From Actinomycetota bacterium (GTDB lineage Bacteria; Actinomycetota; Acidimicrobiia; Acidimicrobiales; CAIXPF01), in the NCBI GenBank assembly GCA_016870475.1, contig VGBO01000017.1, forward strand, positions 1 to 38,796: a stretch of DNA of 38,796 bases. The letters are read 5' to 3'. The notes under the pieces are model-generated. The model did no database searches. It saw only the letters and a list, made by a program, of their open reading frames with translations, and was not told the DNA's origin. Positions 1-8,075 of the stretch are shown in pieces (within the stretch, counting starts at the first letter, position 1; every line of letters begins with the position of its first letter). The translations under genes and the position numbers were made by a program.

Positions 1-1005
1 GACCTCCTCCTCGTCGTAGGCGGCGATCAGGAACGCCATCATCGACCGGGTCGCCCCGGCCGCCGGTTCGATGACATGGGGCACGTAGCGCGTGTTCGTC
101 TCCTGGTCGAAGTACGACAGGTCGGCACCGGAGTGCTGCGCGTGCTGGGTGAGGTCGTAGTCGGTCCGGTTCGCGATCCCCTCGAGCTCACCCCAACCCC
201 ACGGGAACAGGAACTCCACGTCCGAGGTGCCCGCCGAGTAGTGCGAGAGCTCGTCCGCGTCGTGGGGCCGCAGGCGGAGCCGATCCCGGTCGATGCCGTG
301 GTCGACGTACCAGTCGAGACGGGCCCGACACCAGTAGTCGTACCAGTACGACCCCTGGTCGGGCGGGACGAAGAACTCGAGCTCCATCTGCTCGAACTCG
401 CGCGTCCGGAACACGAAGTTCCCCGGGGTGATCTCGTTGCGGAAGCTCTTGCCGACCTGGGCGATCCCGAACGGCGGACGCTTGCGGCTCGTGTTCAGCA
501 CGTTCGCGAAGTTGACGAACATGCCCTGCGCCGTCTCCGGCCGCAGGTAGGCCACTGCGGCAGAGCTCTCGACCGGTCCCGCATGGGTCTTGAACATCAG
601 GTTGAAGTTGCGGGCCTCCGTGAAGGAGTCCCGCTTGCCGCAGTTCGGGCAGACGTTCGGATCGTCGAGATGGTCCTCACGGAACCGCTGCTTGCAGGCC
701 GTGCAGTCGACGAGCGGGTCGGTGAAGTTCTTGAGATGGCCCGACGCCTCCCACACCGCCGGCGGGGAGAGGATCGACGCATCGATCCCCACCACGTCGG
801 TGCGCAGCTGCACCATGGTCCGCCACCACGCGTCCTTCACGTTGCGCAGCATCAGCACGCCGATGGGCCCGTAGTCGTAGGTGGAGCGGAACCCGCCGTA
901 GATCTCCGCCGAGGGGAACACGAACCCGCGCCGCTTGCACAGGTTCACGACCCGGTCCATCAGGTCGGCGGGCACGTCGCGCGTCGTCTGCTCCGGTTCA
1001 GCCAT
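1..1005 (-). CDS. glyS: Glycyl-tRNA synthetase, C-terminus cut by window edge
   Basis: The product charges tRNA-Gly in the cytoplasm. It is the single-chain dimeric class II enzyme, not the two-subunit GlyQ/GlyS type. The 335 visible residues start [20 protein letters not shown] and include the typical N-terminal stretch [20 protein letters not shown]. Next come a Cys-X2-Cys pair (CTAC) and CPNCG, and then class II motifs such as [12 protein letters not shown] and [20 protein letters not shown]. The frame is open to base 1, so the C-terminal catalytic end and the anticodon-binding domain lie outside the window. The ATG at 1003-1005 sits 8 bases after a TAACCT box, which supports this start and a leaderless transcript. 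It is divergent from the RDD gene. Confidence 0.96.
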   Translation of the reverse strand, partial: MAEPEQTTRDVPADLMDRVVNLCKRRGFVFPSAEIYGGFRSTYDYGPIGVLMLRNVKDAWWRTMVQLRTDVVGIDASILSPPAVWEASGHLKNFTDPLVDCTACKQRFREDHLDDPNVCPNCGKRDSFTEARNFNLMFKTHAGPVESSAAVAYLRPETAQGMFVNFANVLNTSRKRPPFGIAQVGKSFRNEITPGNFVFRTREFEQMELEFFVPPDQGSYWYDYWCRARLDWYVDHGIDRDRLRLRPHDADELSHYSAGTSDVEFLFPWGWGELEGIANRTDYDLTQHAQHSGADLSYFDQETNTRYVPHVIEPAAGATRSMMAFLIAAYDEEEV

Positions 1006-1013
1006 GGGGGGGC

Positions 1014-1019
1014 AGGTTA
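1014..1019 (-). promoter_or_regulatory. -10 box (TAACCT) of glyS
   Basis: On the minus strand TAACCT lies 8 bases before the glyS ATG. No clear -35 and no Shine-Dalgarno sequence are visible, which fits a leaderless transcript. Confidence 0.55.
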
Positions 1020-1061
1020 CCGACCGGTCCACCCGATCCCCTCGCCCGGCCCCGCGGCGGC

Positions 1062-1067
1062 CACAAT
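1062..1067 (+). promoter_or_regulatory. -10-like box (CACAAT) of the RDD gene
   Basis: CACAAT lies 6 bases before the ATG at 1074, the same geometry as the TANNNT boxes elsewhere in the window. The first base departs from the consensus, so this is a weaker call. Confidence 0.4.
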
Positions 1068-1073
1068 GGCGCC

Positions 1074-1949
1074 ATGAGTTCCCCCACGCAGGACACGCCG
1101 CCGGTCACCGCTGCACCGGCGGCGCGGCGCGTGGTGGCGCGGCTCCTCGACATCCTCCCCGCCGTGGTGCTCTTCGCGGTCATCTACGTCACCGGCCTCG
1201 ACCGCCTCGGCGACGTGGACGGGTGCGAGGAGGTCCCCTCGGACCGCTGCGAGATCGTCACCGTCGAACGGACCCGCGACGAGGTCGGCGGGGAGAAGCT
1301 CGTGTACGTGCTCCGGAGCGGGCGTGTCGTCCCTGCCGACCAGGACACGATCGCCGTGGCCGGCACCACCCTCCTCGTCGACCCGCCGCCGGCGTCGAGC
1401 TACGTCCCGTCGTTCGTCTACGCGATGCTCGCCCTCGGGCTCCTGCCCGGCCGCACCGGGTGGACGCCGGGTCGATACCTGCTCCGCCTGCGCGTCGTCG
1501 GACCCGACGGCCGACCCCACGGCCCGGCCGCCTCGCTGCGAGCGTGGGCACTGCCCGACGGCGCGATCGCCCTGACTGCCCTCGTGGCCGTGCGGGTCGG
1601 AGCACCCTGGCCGGTCGGCGCTGCTGTCGCGCTCAGCGTGCTTCCCGTGACCGGGTGGATCCTCGACCGGACGACCCACACCACGCGGGACATCACCGCG
1701 CGCGCCGCCGACGTCGCCGCGCGTCGCCCCGCGGCCGAGCCCGACGTACCCGCCTGGGACGACCCGGTCTGGCACGACCACGATGTGGCGGAGGTCGAAC
1801 CGGCCGACGTCGAACCCGCGCACGACGACGATCCGCTCGAGCCCCGTTGGGACGTCGACCGGCAGGCCTTCATCGCGTGGGACCCCGACCTCGGCGCCTG
1901 GCGGCAGTGGGACGACGAGCTCGGCGCCTGGGGTCCGCTCGAGGACTGA
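1074..1949 (+). CDS. RDD family membrane protein with WD-rich tail
   Basis: This is a 291-residue membrane protein of unknown substrate. The RDD signature is seen at about residues 18-40 ([17 protein letters not shown], first membrane helix). The conserved RDD segment [20 protein letters not shown] follows at about 136-155, with further hydrophobic helices at about 110-125 and 165-200. A charged linker leads to a tail at residues 251-291 in which a Trp-Asp-rich unit is loosely repeated ([32 protein letters not shown]). That tail is not a standard part of RDD domains. The gene is monocistronic, divergent from glyS and convergent with recO, and the stops are only a few bases apart. RDD proteins are often suggested to be transporters, but nothing here fixes the function. 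Confidence 0.85.
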   Translation: MSSPTQDTPPVTAAPAARRVVARLLDILPAVVLFAVIYVTGLDRLGDVDGCEEVPSDRCEIVTVERTRDEVGGEKLVYVLRSGRVVPADQDTIAVAGTTLLVDPPPASSYVPSFVYAMLALGLLPGRTGWTPGRYLLRLRVVGPDGRPHGPAASLRAWALPDGAIALTALVAVRVGAPWPVGAAVALSVLPVTGWILDRTTHTTRDITARAADVAARRPAAEPDVPAWDDPVWHDHDVAEVEPADVEPAHDDDPLEPRWDVDRQAFIAWDPDLGAWRQWDDELGAWGPLED

Positions 1950-1952
1950 GCG

Positions 1953-2669
1953 TCAACGGTCGCCGACGGCGGCCGCACGGAGCCTGCGGTCGAGATGGCG
2001 TTCGACCGCCCGCACGGCGAGGCGTTCGAGCAGGGACGTCACCGGCGACGACGGTTCGGCGAGCGCCGCCGAGGTACGCCCGGTGAGGATCAACCCGAGC
2101 AGTCGGAACCCGTCGTCGTCGACGGCGAGCCCGGACCGACACCGTTCGCAGCGAGCGCCGCCGACCTCGAGGTCGATGGCGACCAGCGGACCCTCGGCAT
2201 CGCAGGTGACGCACCGGTCCACCACCGGTGCGACGCCGTCGAGCTGGAGCAGGCGGAGCAGCGCCGCAGCGACGACGAGCGGCCGGTCACCCGCGTCGAT
2301 CGTGCGGAGCACGCCGAGCAGTAGCCGGTACACGTCGGGCGCGGGCTCACGATCGAGGGTCATCGCGTCGACCGCCTCCACGACGATCGAGGCCCGGGCG
2401 AGCCGGTCGAAGTCGGAGCGGATCGCCGCGAACGGTTCGATCGCCTGCGCCTGGGTGAGCGTGTCGAGCTCGCCACGCCCACGGTGGCACTGCACCCGCA
2501 CATGCGCGAGCGGCTCGAGGCGGCTCCCCTGCTTGCTCGTCGTGCGGCGGACGCCCTTCGCGACGACCCGGAGCTTCCCTGCCGTCTCACCGAGCAGCAC
2601 GCAGATCCGGTCGGCCTCGCCGAGCTTGTAGGTGCGCAGCACCAGCACGTCGTCGCGGTAGAGGTTCAC
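1953..2669 (-). CDS. recO: DNA repair protein RecO
   Basis: RecO anneals complementary strands and helps load RecA in RecF-pathway gap repair. The 238 residues open with the RecO OB-fold (residues 1-80, including RTYKLGEADRICVLLGE and GKLRVVAKGVRR). A helical region follows, then a four-cysteine zinc site at C153, C156, C174 and C177. The length is typical of the family. The start is a GTG that overlaps the uppS stop (GTGA at 2666-2669), so translation is probably coupled to uppS. It is the last gene of the minus-strand run and ends 4 bases from the convergent RDD gene. Confidence 0.95.
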   Translation of the reverse strand: MNLYRDDVLVLRTYKLGEADRICVLLGETAGKLRVVAKGVRRTTSKQGSRLEPLAHVRVQCHRGRGELDTLTQAQAIEPFAAIRSDFDRLARASIVVEAVDAMTLDREPAPDVYRLLLGVLRTIDAGDRPLVVAAALLRLLQLDGVAPVVDRCVTCDAEGPLVAIDLEVGGARCERCRSGLAVDDDGFRLLGLILTGRTSAALAEPSSPVTSLLERLAVRAVERHLDRRLRAAAVGDR

Positions 2670-3415
2670 CCCGGACGGTCGATGTCGCGCAGCCCGCCGA
2701 AGCGCCGGTCCCGCGCCTGGTACTCGCGCACGGCGTCGAAGAGGTGCTCCCGCCGGAAGTCCGGCCAGTACAGGTCCGTGAACACCAGCTCGGAGTAGGC
2801 GAGCTCCCAGAGCAGGAAGTTCGAGATCCGGTACTCGCCGGACGTGCGCACGACGAGGTCCGGGTCGGGCATGTCCGGGGTGTAGAGGTGGCGCCGCAAC
2901 GCCGCCTCGGTGACCTTGTCGGCGCTGACCCCCGACCGCATCATGGCGGCGACCGCGTCCACGATCTCCGCCCGGCCGCCGTAGTTGAACGCAATGTTGA
3001 GCGTCATCCCACGGTTCCCGGCGGTCATGGCCGTGGTCTCATCCATCACCTTCACGAGACGGCGAGGCACCCGACGGTCGCGGCGGCCGAGGAAACGGAT
3101 CCGGACCCCCTTCGCCGCGAGGTCGTCGCGATGGCCGACGAGGATCCGCTCGTTGAAGTTCATGAGGAAGCGGACCTCGTCGATCGGACGCTTCCAGTTC
3201 TCTGTCGAGAAGGCGTACACGGTCAACCAACCGAGCCCGAGGTCGAGCGCACCCTCGACGGTGTCGAAGAGCGCCTCCTCGCCCGCAGCGTGGCCGTCGG
3301 TTCGGCGTAGCCCGCGCTCCTCCGCCCAGCGCCCGTTGCCGTCCATCACGCAGGCAACGTGCCGGGGGATGCGCGTCGGGTCGATGCCCGGGACGGGACG
3401 GGACGAGCTGGTCAT
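2666..3415 (-). CDS. uppS: Isoprenyl (polyprenyl diphosphate) cis-transferase
   Basis: This is a cis-prenyltransferase that condenses isopentenyl diphosphate units into the polyprenyl carrier used for cell-wall synthesis. Of its 249 residues, the catalytic block MDGNGRWAEERG (Asp25, Asn27, Arg29) is intact. So are YAFSTENWKRP and the substrate-binding segment RTSGEYRISNFLLWELAYSE. The chain length of the product cannot be read from the sequence. The ATG lies 9 bases after a TAGGTT box, in the 35-base gap behind era, so uppS-recO can be transcribed on its own. The end overlaps recO by four bases. Confidence 0.96.
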   Translation of the reverse strand: MTSSSRPVPGIDPTRIPRHVACVMDGNGRWAEERGLRRTDGHAAGEEALFDTVEGALDLGLGWLTVYAFSTENWKRPIDEVRFLMNFNERILVGHRDDLAAKGVRIRFLGRRDRRVPRRLVKVMDETTAMTAGNRGMTLNIAFNYGGRAEIVDAVAAMMRSGVSADKVTEAALRRHLYTPDMPDPDLVVRTSGEYRISNFLLWELAYSELVFTDLYWPDFRREHLFDAVREYQARDRRFGGLRDIDRPG

Positions 3416-3424
3416 GCGCCCGCG

Positions 3425-3430
3425 AACCTA
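3425..3430 (-). promoter_or_regulatory. -10 box (TAGGTT) of uppS-recO
   Basis: TAGGTT on the minus strand lies 9 bases before the uppS ATG, in the only real gap of the recO-phoH gene run. It suggests an internal leaderless promoter. Confidence 0.55.
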
Positions 3431-3450
3431 CCGCCCGCAGGGGGAACGCA

Positions 3451-4317
3451 TCAGAACCCCAGTCGGTCGAGCGCCGCGGGGCGGCGCTGCCAGTCCCGTT
3501 CGACCTTCACGACGCGGTCGAGGTAGGTGCCCTCGGCGAGCTGGGCGCGCACGGCGATGCCGACGTCCCGGAGCACCGTGCCGCGGTGGCCGATGACGAT
3601 CCCCTTCTGGGAGTCGCGCTCCACGAGGATCTCGCACCGGATGTAGGGGCCGTCCCACTCGGTGACCCGGGTCGCGATCGCATGCGGCAGCTCGTCACGC
3701 GTGCAATGCAGGAGCTGTTCCCGCACGAGCTCCGCCACCCAGAACGCCTCGGGGTTGTCGGTGCTCTCGTCACGGGGGAAGAACGCCGGCCCCTCGGGCA
3801 CCCGACCGAGCAGGTGCTCGACGAGCGCGTCGACGCCGTCGCCGGTGCGGGCGGACACCGCGAAGTACTCGTGTCCCGTCCCACCCGACGCACCGAGCCG
3901 CCCAAGCTGCTCGACGATGCGGTCCCGGGCGGCGGCGTCGGTCTTGTTGAGCACGAGCACCGCGTCGCCGGGAACCCGGCCGAGGAGCCGTTCGTCGCCC
4001 CGTCCGAGTCCAGCCGCACCGTCGACCACGAGGCACACGACGTCGACACCGTCGGCCATCGCCTCGGCGGTCACGTTGAGTCGTTCGCCGAGCAGCGTCC
4101 GCGGCTTGTGGATGCCCGGCGTGTCGACGAAGCAGAGCTGCGCGTCGGGCCGGTTGAGCACCCCACGGATCGGCGTCCGGGTCGTCTGCGGCTTGTCGGA
4201 GACGATCGACACCTTCGCCCCGATGATCTGGTTGACGAGTGTCGACTTGCCCACGTTGGGGCGACCGAGCACGGCGATGAAGCCGGACCGGAACCCCGGC
4301 TGCTGGACGCCCGTCAT
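3451..4317 (-). CDS. era: GTPase Era
   Basis: Era is a small-subunit ribosome assembly GTPase that binds the 3' end of 16S rRNA. The 288 residues show the P-loop GRPNVGKST (18-26), the QTTRTPIRG switch region, DTPG (65-68) and NKTD (124-127). The C-terminal KH RNA-binding domain includes ILVERDSQKGIVIGHRGTVLRD. Length and motifs are normal. The ATG overlaps the stop of the upstream CorC-like gene (ATGA at 4314-4317), indicating coupled translation within the phoH-ybeY-corC-era run. Confidence 0.97.
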   Translation of the reverse strand: MTGVQQPGFRSGFIAVLGRPNVGKSTLVNQIIGAKVSIVSDKPQTTRTPIRGVLNRPDAQLCFVDTPGIHKPRTLLGERLNVTAEAMADGVDVVCLVVDGAAGLGRGDERLLGRVPGDAVLVLNKTDAAARDRIVEQLGRLGASGGTGHEYFAVSARTGDGVDALVEHLLGRVPEGPAFFPRDESTDNPEAFWVAELVREQLLHCTRDELPHAIATRVTEWDGPYIRCEILVERDSQKGIVIGHRGTVLRDVGIAVRAQLAEGTYLDRVVKVERDWQRRPAALDRLGF

Positions 4318-5561
4318 GCAGAGACCCGCTCGATGACGACGCTGCGGATCCGCCGGCCGATCACCCGTTCGACGATGATGCGACGCCCGTCGAGGACGAC
4401 CTGGTCACCGCTGCGGGGCACCCCGCCGAAGTGGTCGATCAGGAAGCCGCCGAGCGTCTCCCACTCCCCGTCGGGCAGGTCGAGCCGCAGCTCCTCGTCG
4501 AGGTCGTCGACCGGCACACCGGCGGCGACCCGGACCCGGTCGGTGCCGAGGTGTTCGATGTCGGGCCGCTCCTCGTCGAACTCGTCGGCGATGTCCCCGA
4601 CGAGCTCCTCGAGGACGTCCTCGAGGCTGATGAGGCCGGCGGTGCCGCCGTACTCGTCGACGACGACGGCGAGGTGCATCTTCTGCTGCTGCATCTCGGT
4701 GAGGAGCGCAGCGAGACGCTTGGACTCGGGCACGAAGAGCGCCGGGCGGGTGAGGTCGGCGACCGTGCCGGGCGGACCGCCGCCGAGCGCCGCCCGCACG
4801 AGATCCTTCGCGAACACGATCCCGACGACGTCGTCGATCCCCTCGCCGGTGACGGGGAACCGGCTGTACCCCTCGTCGACGGCGGTGCGCACCGCGTCGT
4901 CGAGCGGCGTGGCCGCGCCGAGGGCGATCATGTCGGGGCGCGGGATCATGACGTCTCGGACCTCGGCGCTGCCGAATGCGACGAGCGTGTCGATCAGGTC
5001 GCTGCCCTCCTCGCCGAGCGCGTCGACCTCGAGCGCCGATCCGGCGACCGCCGCGAAGGTGTCCTCGCTCGCCGTCCGGGTCGACTCCCGCTCCGGTGCG
5101 ACCCGCCGGACGATGGCGAGGACGGCGACGGCGCCGAGGCGGACGGGAAGGATCCACGACGCCGTACGAGCGGCGGGCACGGCGATGCGGATCGCACGGT
5201 CGAGGTTCTCGTGCGCCCACGTCCTCGGCCACGCCACGGCGACGAGGAACAGCACCGGCAGCCCGACGAAGAGCGCGACGACGACACCGACCGGGCCCGC
5301 GATCCGTTGCACGGCGAGCGCGACGACGCCCGCGGCGATCACGTCGCAGGTGAGCTCGAGCAGGAGGATCGTCTGCAGCAGCTCCTCCCGTCGCTCGAGC
5401 TGGGTTCGGAGCGCGCCGGCGGCCCGGTCGCCGTCCTCGGCGAGCTGTTCCGCCCGAACCCTGGTGACCTGGGTGAACACGGTGTCCGCGACGGCGAGGA
5501 AAGCGCTCGCTACGGCGAGCAGACCTGCGGCGAGCAGGGCGGCGACGTCGAGCAGGGTCAC
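4314..5561 (-). CDS. CNNM/CorC (HlyC) family membrane protein with CBS pair
   Basis: This protein is probably a divalent-cation (Mg2+/Co2+) transporter or its regulator in the membrane. I start it at the GTG at 5561, which overlaps the ybeY stop (GTGA), giving 415 residues; an upstream ATG at 5609 would run 50 bases into ybeY. It has an N-terminal CNNM/DUF21 region with several hydrophobic helices (about residues 1-150). A tandem CBS domain follows, opening with VRDVMIPRPDMIALGAATPL and continuing through AVVVDEYGGTAGLISLEDVLEEL. The C-terminal CorC_HlyC domain is at about 330-415 (LPDGEWETLGGFLIDHFG). Family members were long labelled hemolysins, but that is not supported as the role here. 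It overlaps era downstream. Confidence 0.9.
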   Translation of the reverse strand: MTLLDVAALLAAGLLAVASAFLAVADTVFTQVTRVRAEQLAEDGDRAAGALRTQLERREELLQTILLLELTCDVIAAGVVALAVQRIAGPVGVVVALFVGLPVLFLVAVAWPRTWAHENLDRAIRIAVPAARTASWILPVRLGAVAVLAIVRRVAPERESTRTASEDTFAAVAGSALEVDALGEEGSDLIDTLVAFGSAEVRDVMIPRPDMIALGAATPLDDAVRTAVDEGYSRFPVTGEGIDDVVGIVFAKDLVRAALGGGPPGTVADLTRPALFVPESKRLAALLTEMQQQKMHLAVVVDEYGGTAGLISLEDVLEELVGDIADEFDEERPDIEHLGTDRVRVAAGVPVDDLDEELRLDLPDGEWETLGGFLIDHFGGVPRSGDQVVLDGRRIIVERVIGRRIRSVVIERVSA

Positions 5562-6076
5562 GGTGTGGGCATCCGTTCGGTCGCACCCCACGCCCACGCG
5601 TCGTCCCACGACGTGGTGAGGTGCCGGTGTTCGTGGTCGCGCATGCGTTGCGCCTCGTCGTCGTCGAGGTGGTCATGTCCGAGCACGTGGAGGATTCCGT
5701 GCACCACGAGAAGTGCGATCTCGTCGTGGGGTGCACGATCGTTGGCGGTCGCGTACCGCTCGGCGACCGCCGGGCAGACGATCACGTCGCCGAGCATCCG
5801 AGGTCCGGGGGTCCCGTCGTCCTCGTCGTCGATGGGGAACGCCAGCACGTCGGTCGGACCGTCACCGTCGAGCCAGGTGCGGTTCAGCTCCGCGATGGTC
5901 GCCTCGTCGACGAAGGTCAGCGCCAGCTCCGCCGGGCCGACGACCCCCTCCGCGGTGAGTACCTCGACGGCGAGCCGCCGGTAGCGGGCGACGTCGACCG
6001 CGACATCGGCCTGTTCGGACCGCGTCGGGACGGATGGGGGCACCGGCGTGGCCGGTGCGCCGCCGGAGACGTTCAT
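5558..6076 (-). CDS. ybeY: Endoribonuclease YbeY
   Basis: YbeY is a single-strand endoribonuclease used in 16S rRNA 3'-end maturation and ribosome quality control. Its 172 residues carry the zinc-binding signature HGILHVLGHDH (His126, His130, His136). Upstream lie the conserved N-terminal blocks ALTFVDEATIAELNRTWLDG and PTDVLAFP. The start overlaps the phoH stop (ATGA at 6073-6076) and the end overlaps the CorC-like gene, the usual order in actinobacteria. The first 20 or so residues are Pro/Ala-rich and dispensable-looking. Confidence 0.95.
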   Translation of the reverse strand: MNVSGGAPATPVPPSVPTRSEQADVAVDVARYRRLAVEVLTAEGVVGPAELALTFVDEATIAELNRTWLDGDGPTDVLAFPIDDEDDGTPGPRMLGDVIVCPAVAERYATANDRAPHDEIALLVVHGILHVLGHDHLDDDEAQRMRDHEHRHLTTSWDDAWAWGATERMPTP

Positions 6077-7059
6077 CGGGAAGCTCCCGGGCCGCCCTGC
6101 TCGGCGCGGGCGTAGGCGTCGACGATGTCGGCGACGATCCGGTGCCGCACGACGTCACGGCTGCCGAGGTGGACGAACTCGATGCCGTCGATGTCGGCGA
6201 GCAGGGGCTCGAGCCCGCTCAGGCCCGACCTTCCGCCTGGCACGTCGACCTGGGTGGTGTCGCCGGTGATCACGGCGCGCGACCCGAAGCCGATGCGGGT
6301 GAGGAACATCTTCATCTGCTCGGGCGTCGTGTTCTGCGCCTCGTCGAGGATGATGAAGCTCCGGTTGAGCGTGCGGCCCCGCATGAACGCGAGCGGCGCG
6401 ACCTCGACGAGTCCTCGGGTCAGCAACTTCTGCGCGCCTTCGGTGTCGACCATGTCGTAGAGCGCGTCGTAGAGCGGACGGAGGTACGGGTCGATCTTCG
6501 CGGTGAGGTCGCCGGGGAGGAAGCCGAGCTTCTCCCCCGCCTCGACGGCCGGCCGGGTCAGGATGATCCGCTCGACCTCTTTCGCCTGCAGTGCCTGCAC
6601 CGCCGACGCAACGGCGAGCCAACTCTTGCCGGTACCGGCAGGGCCGATCCCGAACGTGATGATGTTCGACCGGATCGCATCGACGTAGCGCTTCTGACCG
6701 GCGGACTTCGGTCGCACCGACCGCCCTCGTGCAGCCCGCAGGATCTCGTCGGTGAGCACCTCCGAGGGCCGCTCGTCGGCGCGCACCATGTCGACGGCGC
6801 GGCGGACGTTCGGCGCGTCGAGCGTGTGCCCGAGCTCGGCCATGGTGACGAGCTCCTCGAACACCCGGCCGGCCCGCTGGGCCTCGTCGCCGGTGATCGT
6901 GATCTCGTTGCCGCGCACGTGGATGTCCGCACCGGGAAACGCGTCCTCGACGATGCGGAGCAGTTCGTCCCTGGGCCCGAGCAGCGCCGCCATGACGCGG
7001 TTGCCGGGGACGGAGAGCCGGAGGCTCGGAACAGGTGAGGACGTGGGGGTGAGTGGCAT
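6073..7059 (-). CDS. phoH: PhoH family ATPase
   Basis: This is a cytoplasmic P-loop ATPase of the PhoH/PhoL family, thought to act in RNA metabolism and usually encoded beside ybeY. The 328 residues show an N-terminal extension with a KH-like segment (about 15-80), Walker A GPAGTGKS (139-146) and Walker B ILDEAQN (237-243). The GDTTQVDVP sensor segment follows. The ATG at 7057-7059 is the first gene of the minus-strand run; no clear TANNNT box sits at the usual distance, so its promoter may lie farther back in 7060-7110. In mycobacteria rsmE lies close upstream of phoH; here about 11 kb separates them. Confidence 0.94.
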   Translation of the reverse strand: MPLTPTSSPVPSLRLSVPGNRVMAALLGPRDELLRIVEDAFPGADIHVRGNEITITGDEAQRAGRVFEELVTMAELGHTLDAPNVRRAVDMVRADERPSEVLTDEILRAARGRSVRPKSAGQKRYVDAIRSNIITFGIGPAGTGKSWLAVASAVQALQAKEVERIILTRPAVEAGEKLGFLPGDLTAKIDPYLRPLYDALYDMVDTEGAQKLLTRGLVEVAPLAFMRGRTLNRSFIILDEAQNTTPEQMKMFLTRIGFGSRAVITGDTTQVDVPGGRSGLSGLEPLLADIDGIEFVHLGSRDVVRHRIVADIVDAYARAEQGGPGASR

Positions 7060-7168
7060 TGAGGTCAGCCGCCGACCGCAGAGGACGACGCAGCGTTCAG
7101 TCTTGCACGGGGTTCGCCGAAGGACAACGACGGTCCACCGCCGCAGCGCGCCGACGGCGGAGTGGATC

Positions 7169-7174
7169 TAGCGT
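7169..7174 (+). promoter_or_regulatory. -10 box (TAGCGT) of the small uncharacterised gene
   Basis: TAGCGT lies 7 bases before the GTG at 7182 and overlaps the alternative GTG at 7173. It therefore favours the downstream start. The rest of 7060-7168 shows only a weak inverted repeat near 7137-7165. Confidence 0.5.
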
Positions 7175-7181
7175 GCCCGCC

Positions 7182-7730
7182 GTGGAGGGGACCGGGCCGG
7201 CCGACGGTGACGACGTCGAGACCGCCCTGCGCGAACTGCTCGCGCCGGACACCGTCGCAGCACGGGCACGGGAACGCCGACACCGCGAACGGCTCGCGGC
7301 GGCGGTCACCTTCGAGGGTGTCGTGGCGGCGACGCGTTCGACCGGCGCGACGGTCGACCTCGGCACCCGTGGCGGGCACCGATTCCGTGGCACGGTCGCC
7401 GACGTGGGCACCGGGGTCGTCACACTGCGGACCGCGCCCCGACGCATCGCGCTCGTGGTCGTCGACGCGATCGTGTCGCTCCACGCGCCGGGTGTCGGCC
7501 CCCTGCACGACGATGAGCCGCCGACGGCGCCGGTCGAGCTCGCCGACCTGCTGCTCGAGGCCGCGGCCGACCGGGCGGACGTGGTGCTGCACCTCGTGGA
7601 CGGCTCGGCGATCAGCGGGGTGCTGCACGGCTGCGGCATCGACGTCGTGTCGATCCGGTCGGGCGCCACAGATGTGGTCTACGTGCGACTCGCCTCAGTC
7701 GACGGGGCCTCGCTCACCGGCTCCGGATAG
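7182..7730 (+). CDS. Uncharacterised protein, beta-rich C-terminal half
   Basis: I do not recognise this 182-residue protein. I chose the GTG at 7182 because it lies 7 bases after a TAGCGT box; a GTG at 7173 in the same frame would add three residues. It begins with an acidic helix (ETALRELLAPDTVAARARER). Two similar halves follow, rich in short beta strands with Gly turns: AAVTFEGVVAATRSTGATVD then FRGTVADVGTGVVTLRT, and VVLHLVDGSAISGVLHGCGI then DVVYVRLASVDG. The pattern resembles small beta-barrel (SH3/LSm-like) folds, which is inference only. No signal peptide or membrane helix is present. The 3' end overlaps the convergent HTH gene by 52 bases. Confidence 0.65.
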   Translation: MEGTGPADGDDVETALRELLAPDTVAARARERRHRERLAAAVTFEGVVAATRSTGATVDLGTRGGHRFRGTVADVGTGVVTLRTAPRRIALVVVDAIVSLHAPGVGPLHDDEPPTAPVELADLLLEAAADRADVVLHLVDGSAISGVLHGCGIDVVSIRSGATDVVYVRLASVDGASLTGSG

Positions 7731-7930
7731 AGGTGCTCGAGGGTGCCCGGTTCGATCCGGCACGCCTCGATGAACGCATCGACCTCGTCGGCCTTGAGCC
7801 GGATCACCCGGCCGAACCGGTAGGCGGGGACCTGCCCCTCGTCGATGAAGCGGTACAGGGTGCGGGGCGTCACGCCGAGCCGGCGCGCGGCCTCGGGCGT
7901 ACTGAGCCAGACGATGTCCGCCGCTGCCAT
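7679..7930 (-). CDS. Excisionase-type helix-turn-helix DNA-binding protein
   Basis: This is an 83-residue DNA-binding protein of the MerR-like/excisionase HTH_17 family. The domain is at residues 7-56: LSTPEAARRLGVTPRTLYRF is the helix-turn-helix, and IDEGQVPAYRFGRVIRLKAD is the wing that ends before a C-terminal helix. Such proteins are usually transcriptional regulators; no integrase is nearby, so a role in excision is unlikely. The ATG lies 9 bases after a TAGTGT box. The 17-residue Ser/Glu-rich tail is encoded in the overlap with the convergent gene. It is divergent from the Tad cluster and could regulate it, although no operator was identified. Confidence 0.82.
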   Translation of the reverse strand: MAAADIVWLSTPEAARRLGVTPRTLYRFIDEGQVPAYRFGRVIRLKADEVDAFIEACRIEPGTLEHLYPEPVSEAPSTEASRT

Positions 7931-7939
7931 AGATGACCA

Positions 7940-7945
7940 ACACTA
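7940..7945 (-). promoter_or_regulatory. -10 box (TAGTGT) of the HTH gene
   Basis: TAGTGT on the minus strand lies 9 bases before the ATG at 7930. The remaining intergenic DNA up to 8075 must also hold the Tad-cluster promoter, for which no convincing -10/-35 pair was seen. Confidence 0.5.
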
Positions 7946-8075
7946 CCCACGCCGGCGCACGCGCCGAAGGGACATGCTAGACACCGACATGATCTGAGAC
8001 CACACCACATCGCAGGAGCCGGTACCAGGGGGTGCCGTCCTGCCACACGACGTCTCGTTGCCGGAGGGGGCATCG

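Noticed and set aside
3586-5619. A 677-codon open frame on the plus strand
   Set aside because: It lies antisense to era and the CorC-like gene and has the Arg/Ser/Thr-rich composition of a GC-rich shadow frame, with no recognisable domain.
7679-7930. Excisionase-like HTH as evidence of a mobile element
   Set aside because: No integrase, attachment repeat or phage gene is nearby; such HTH proteins are common chromosomal regulators in actinobacteria.
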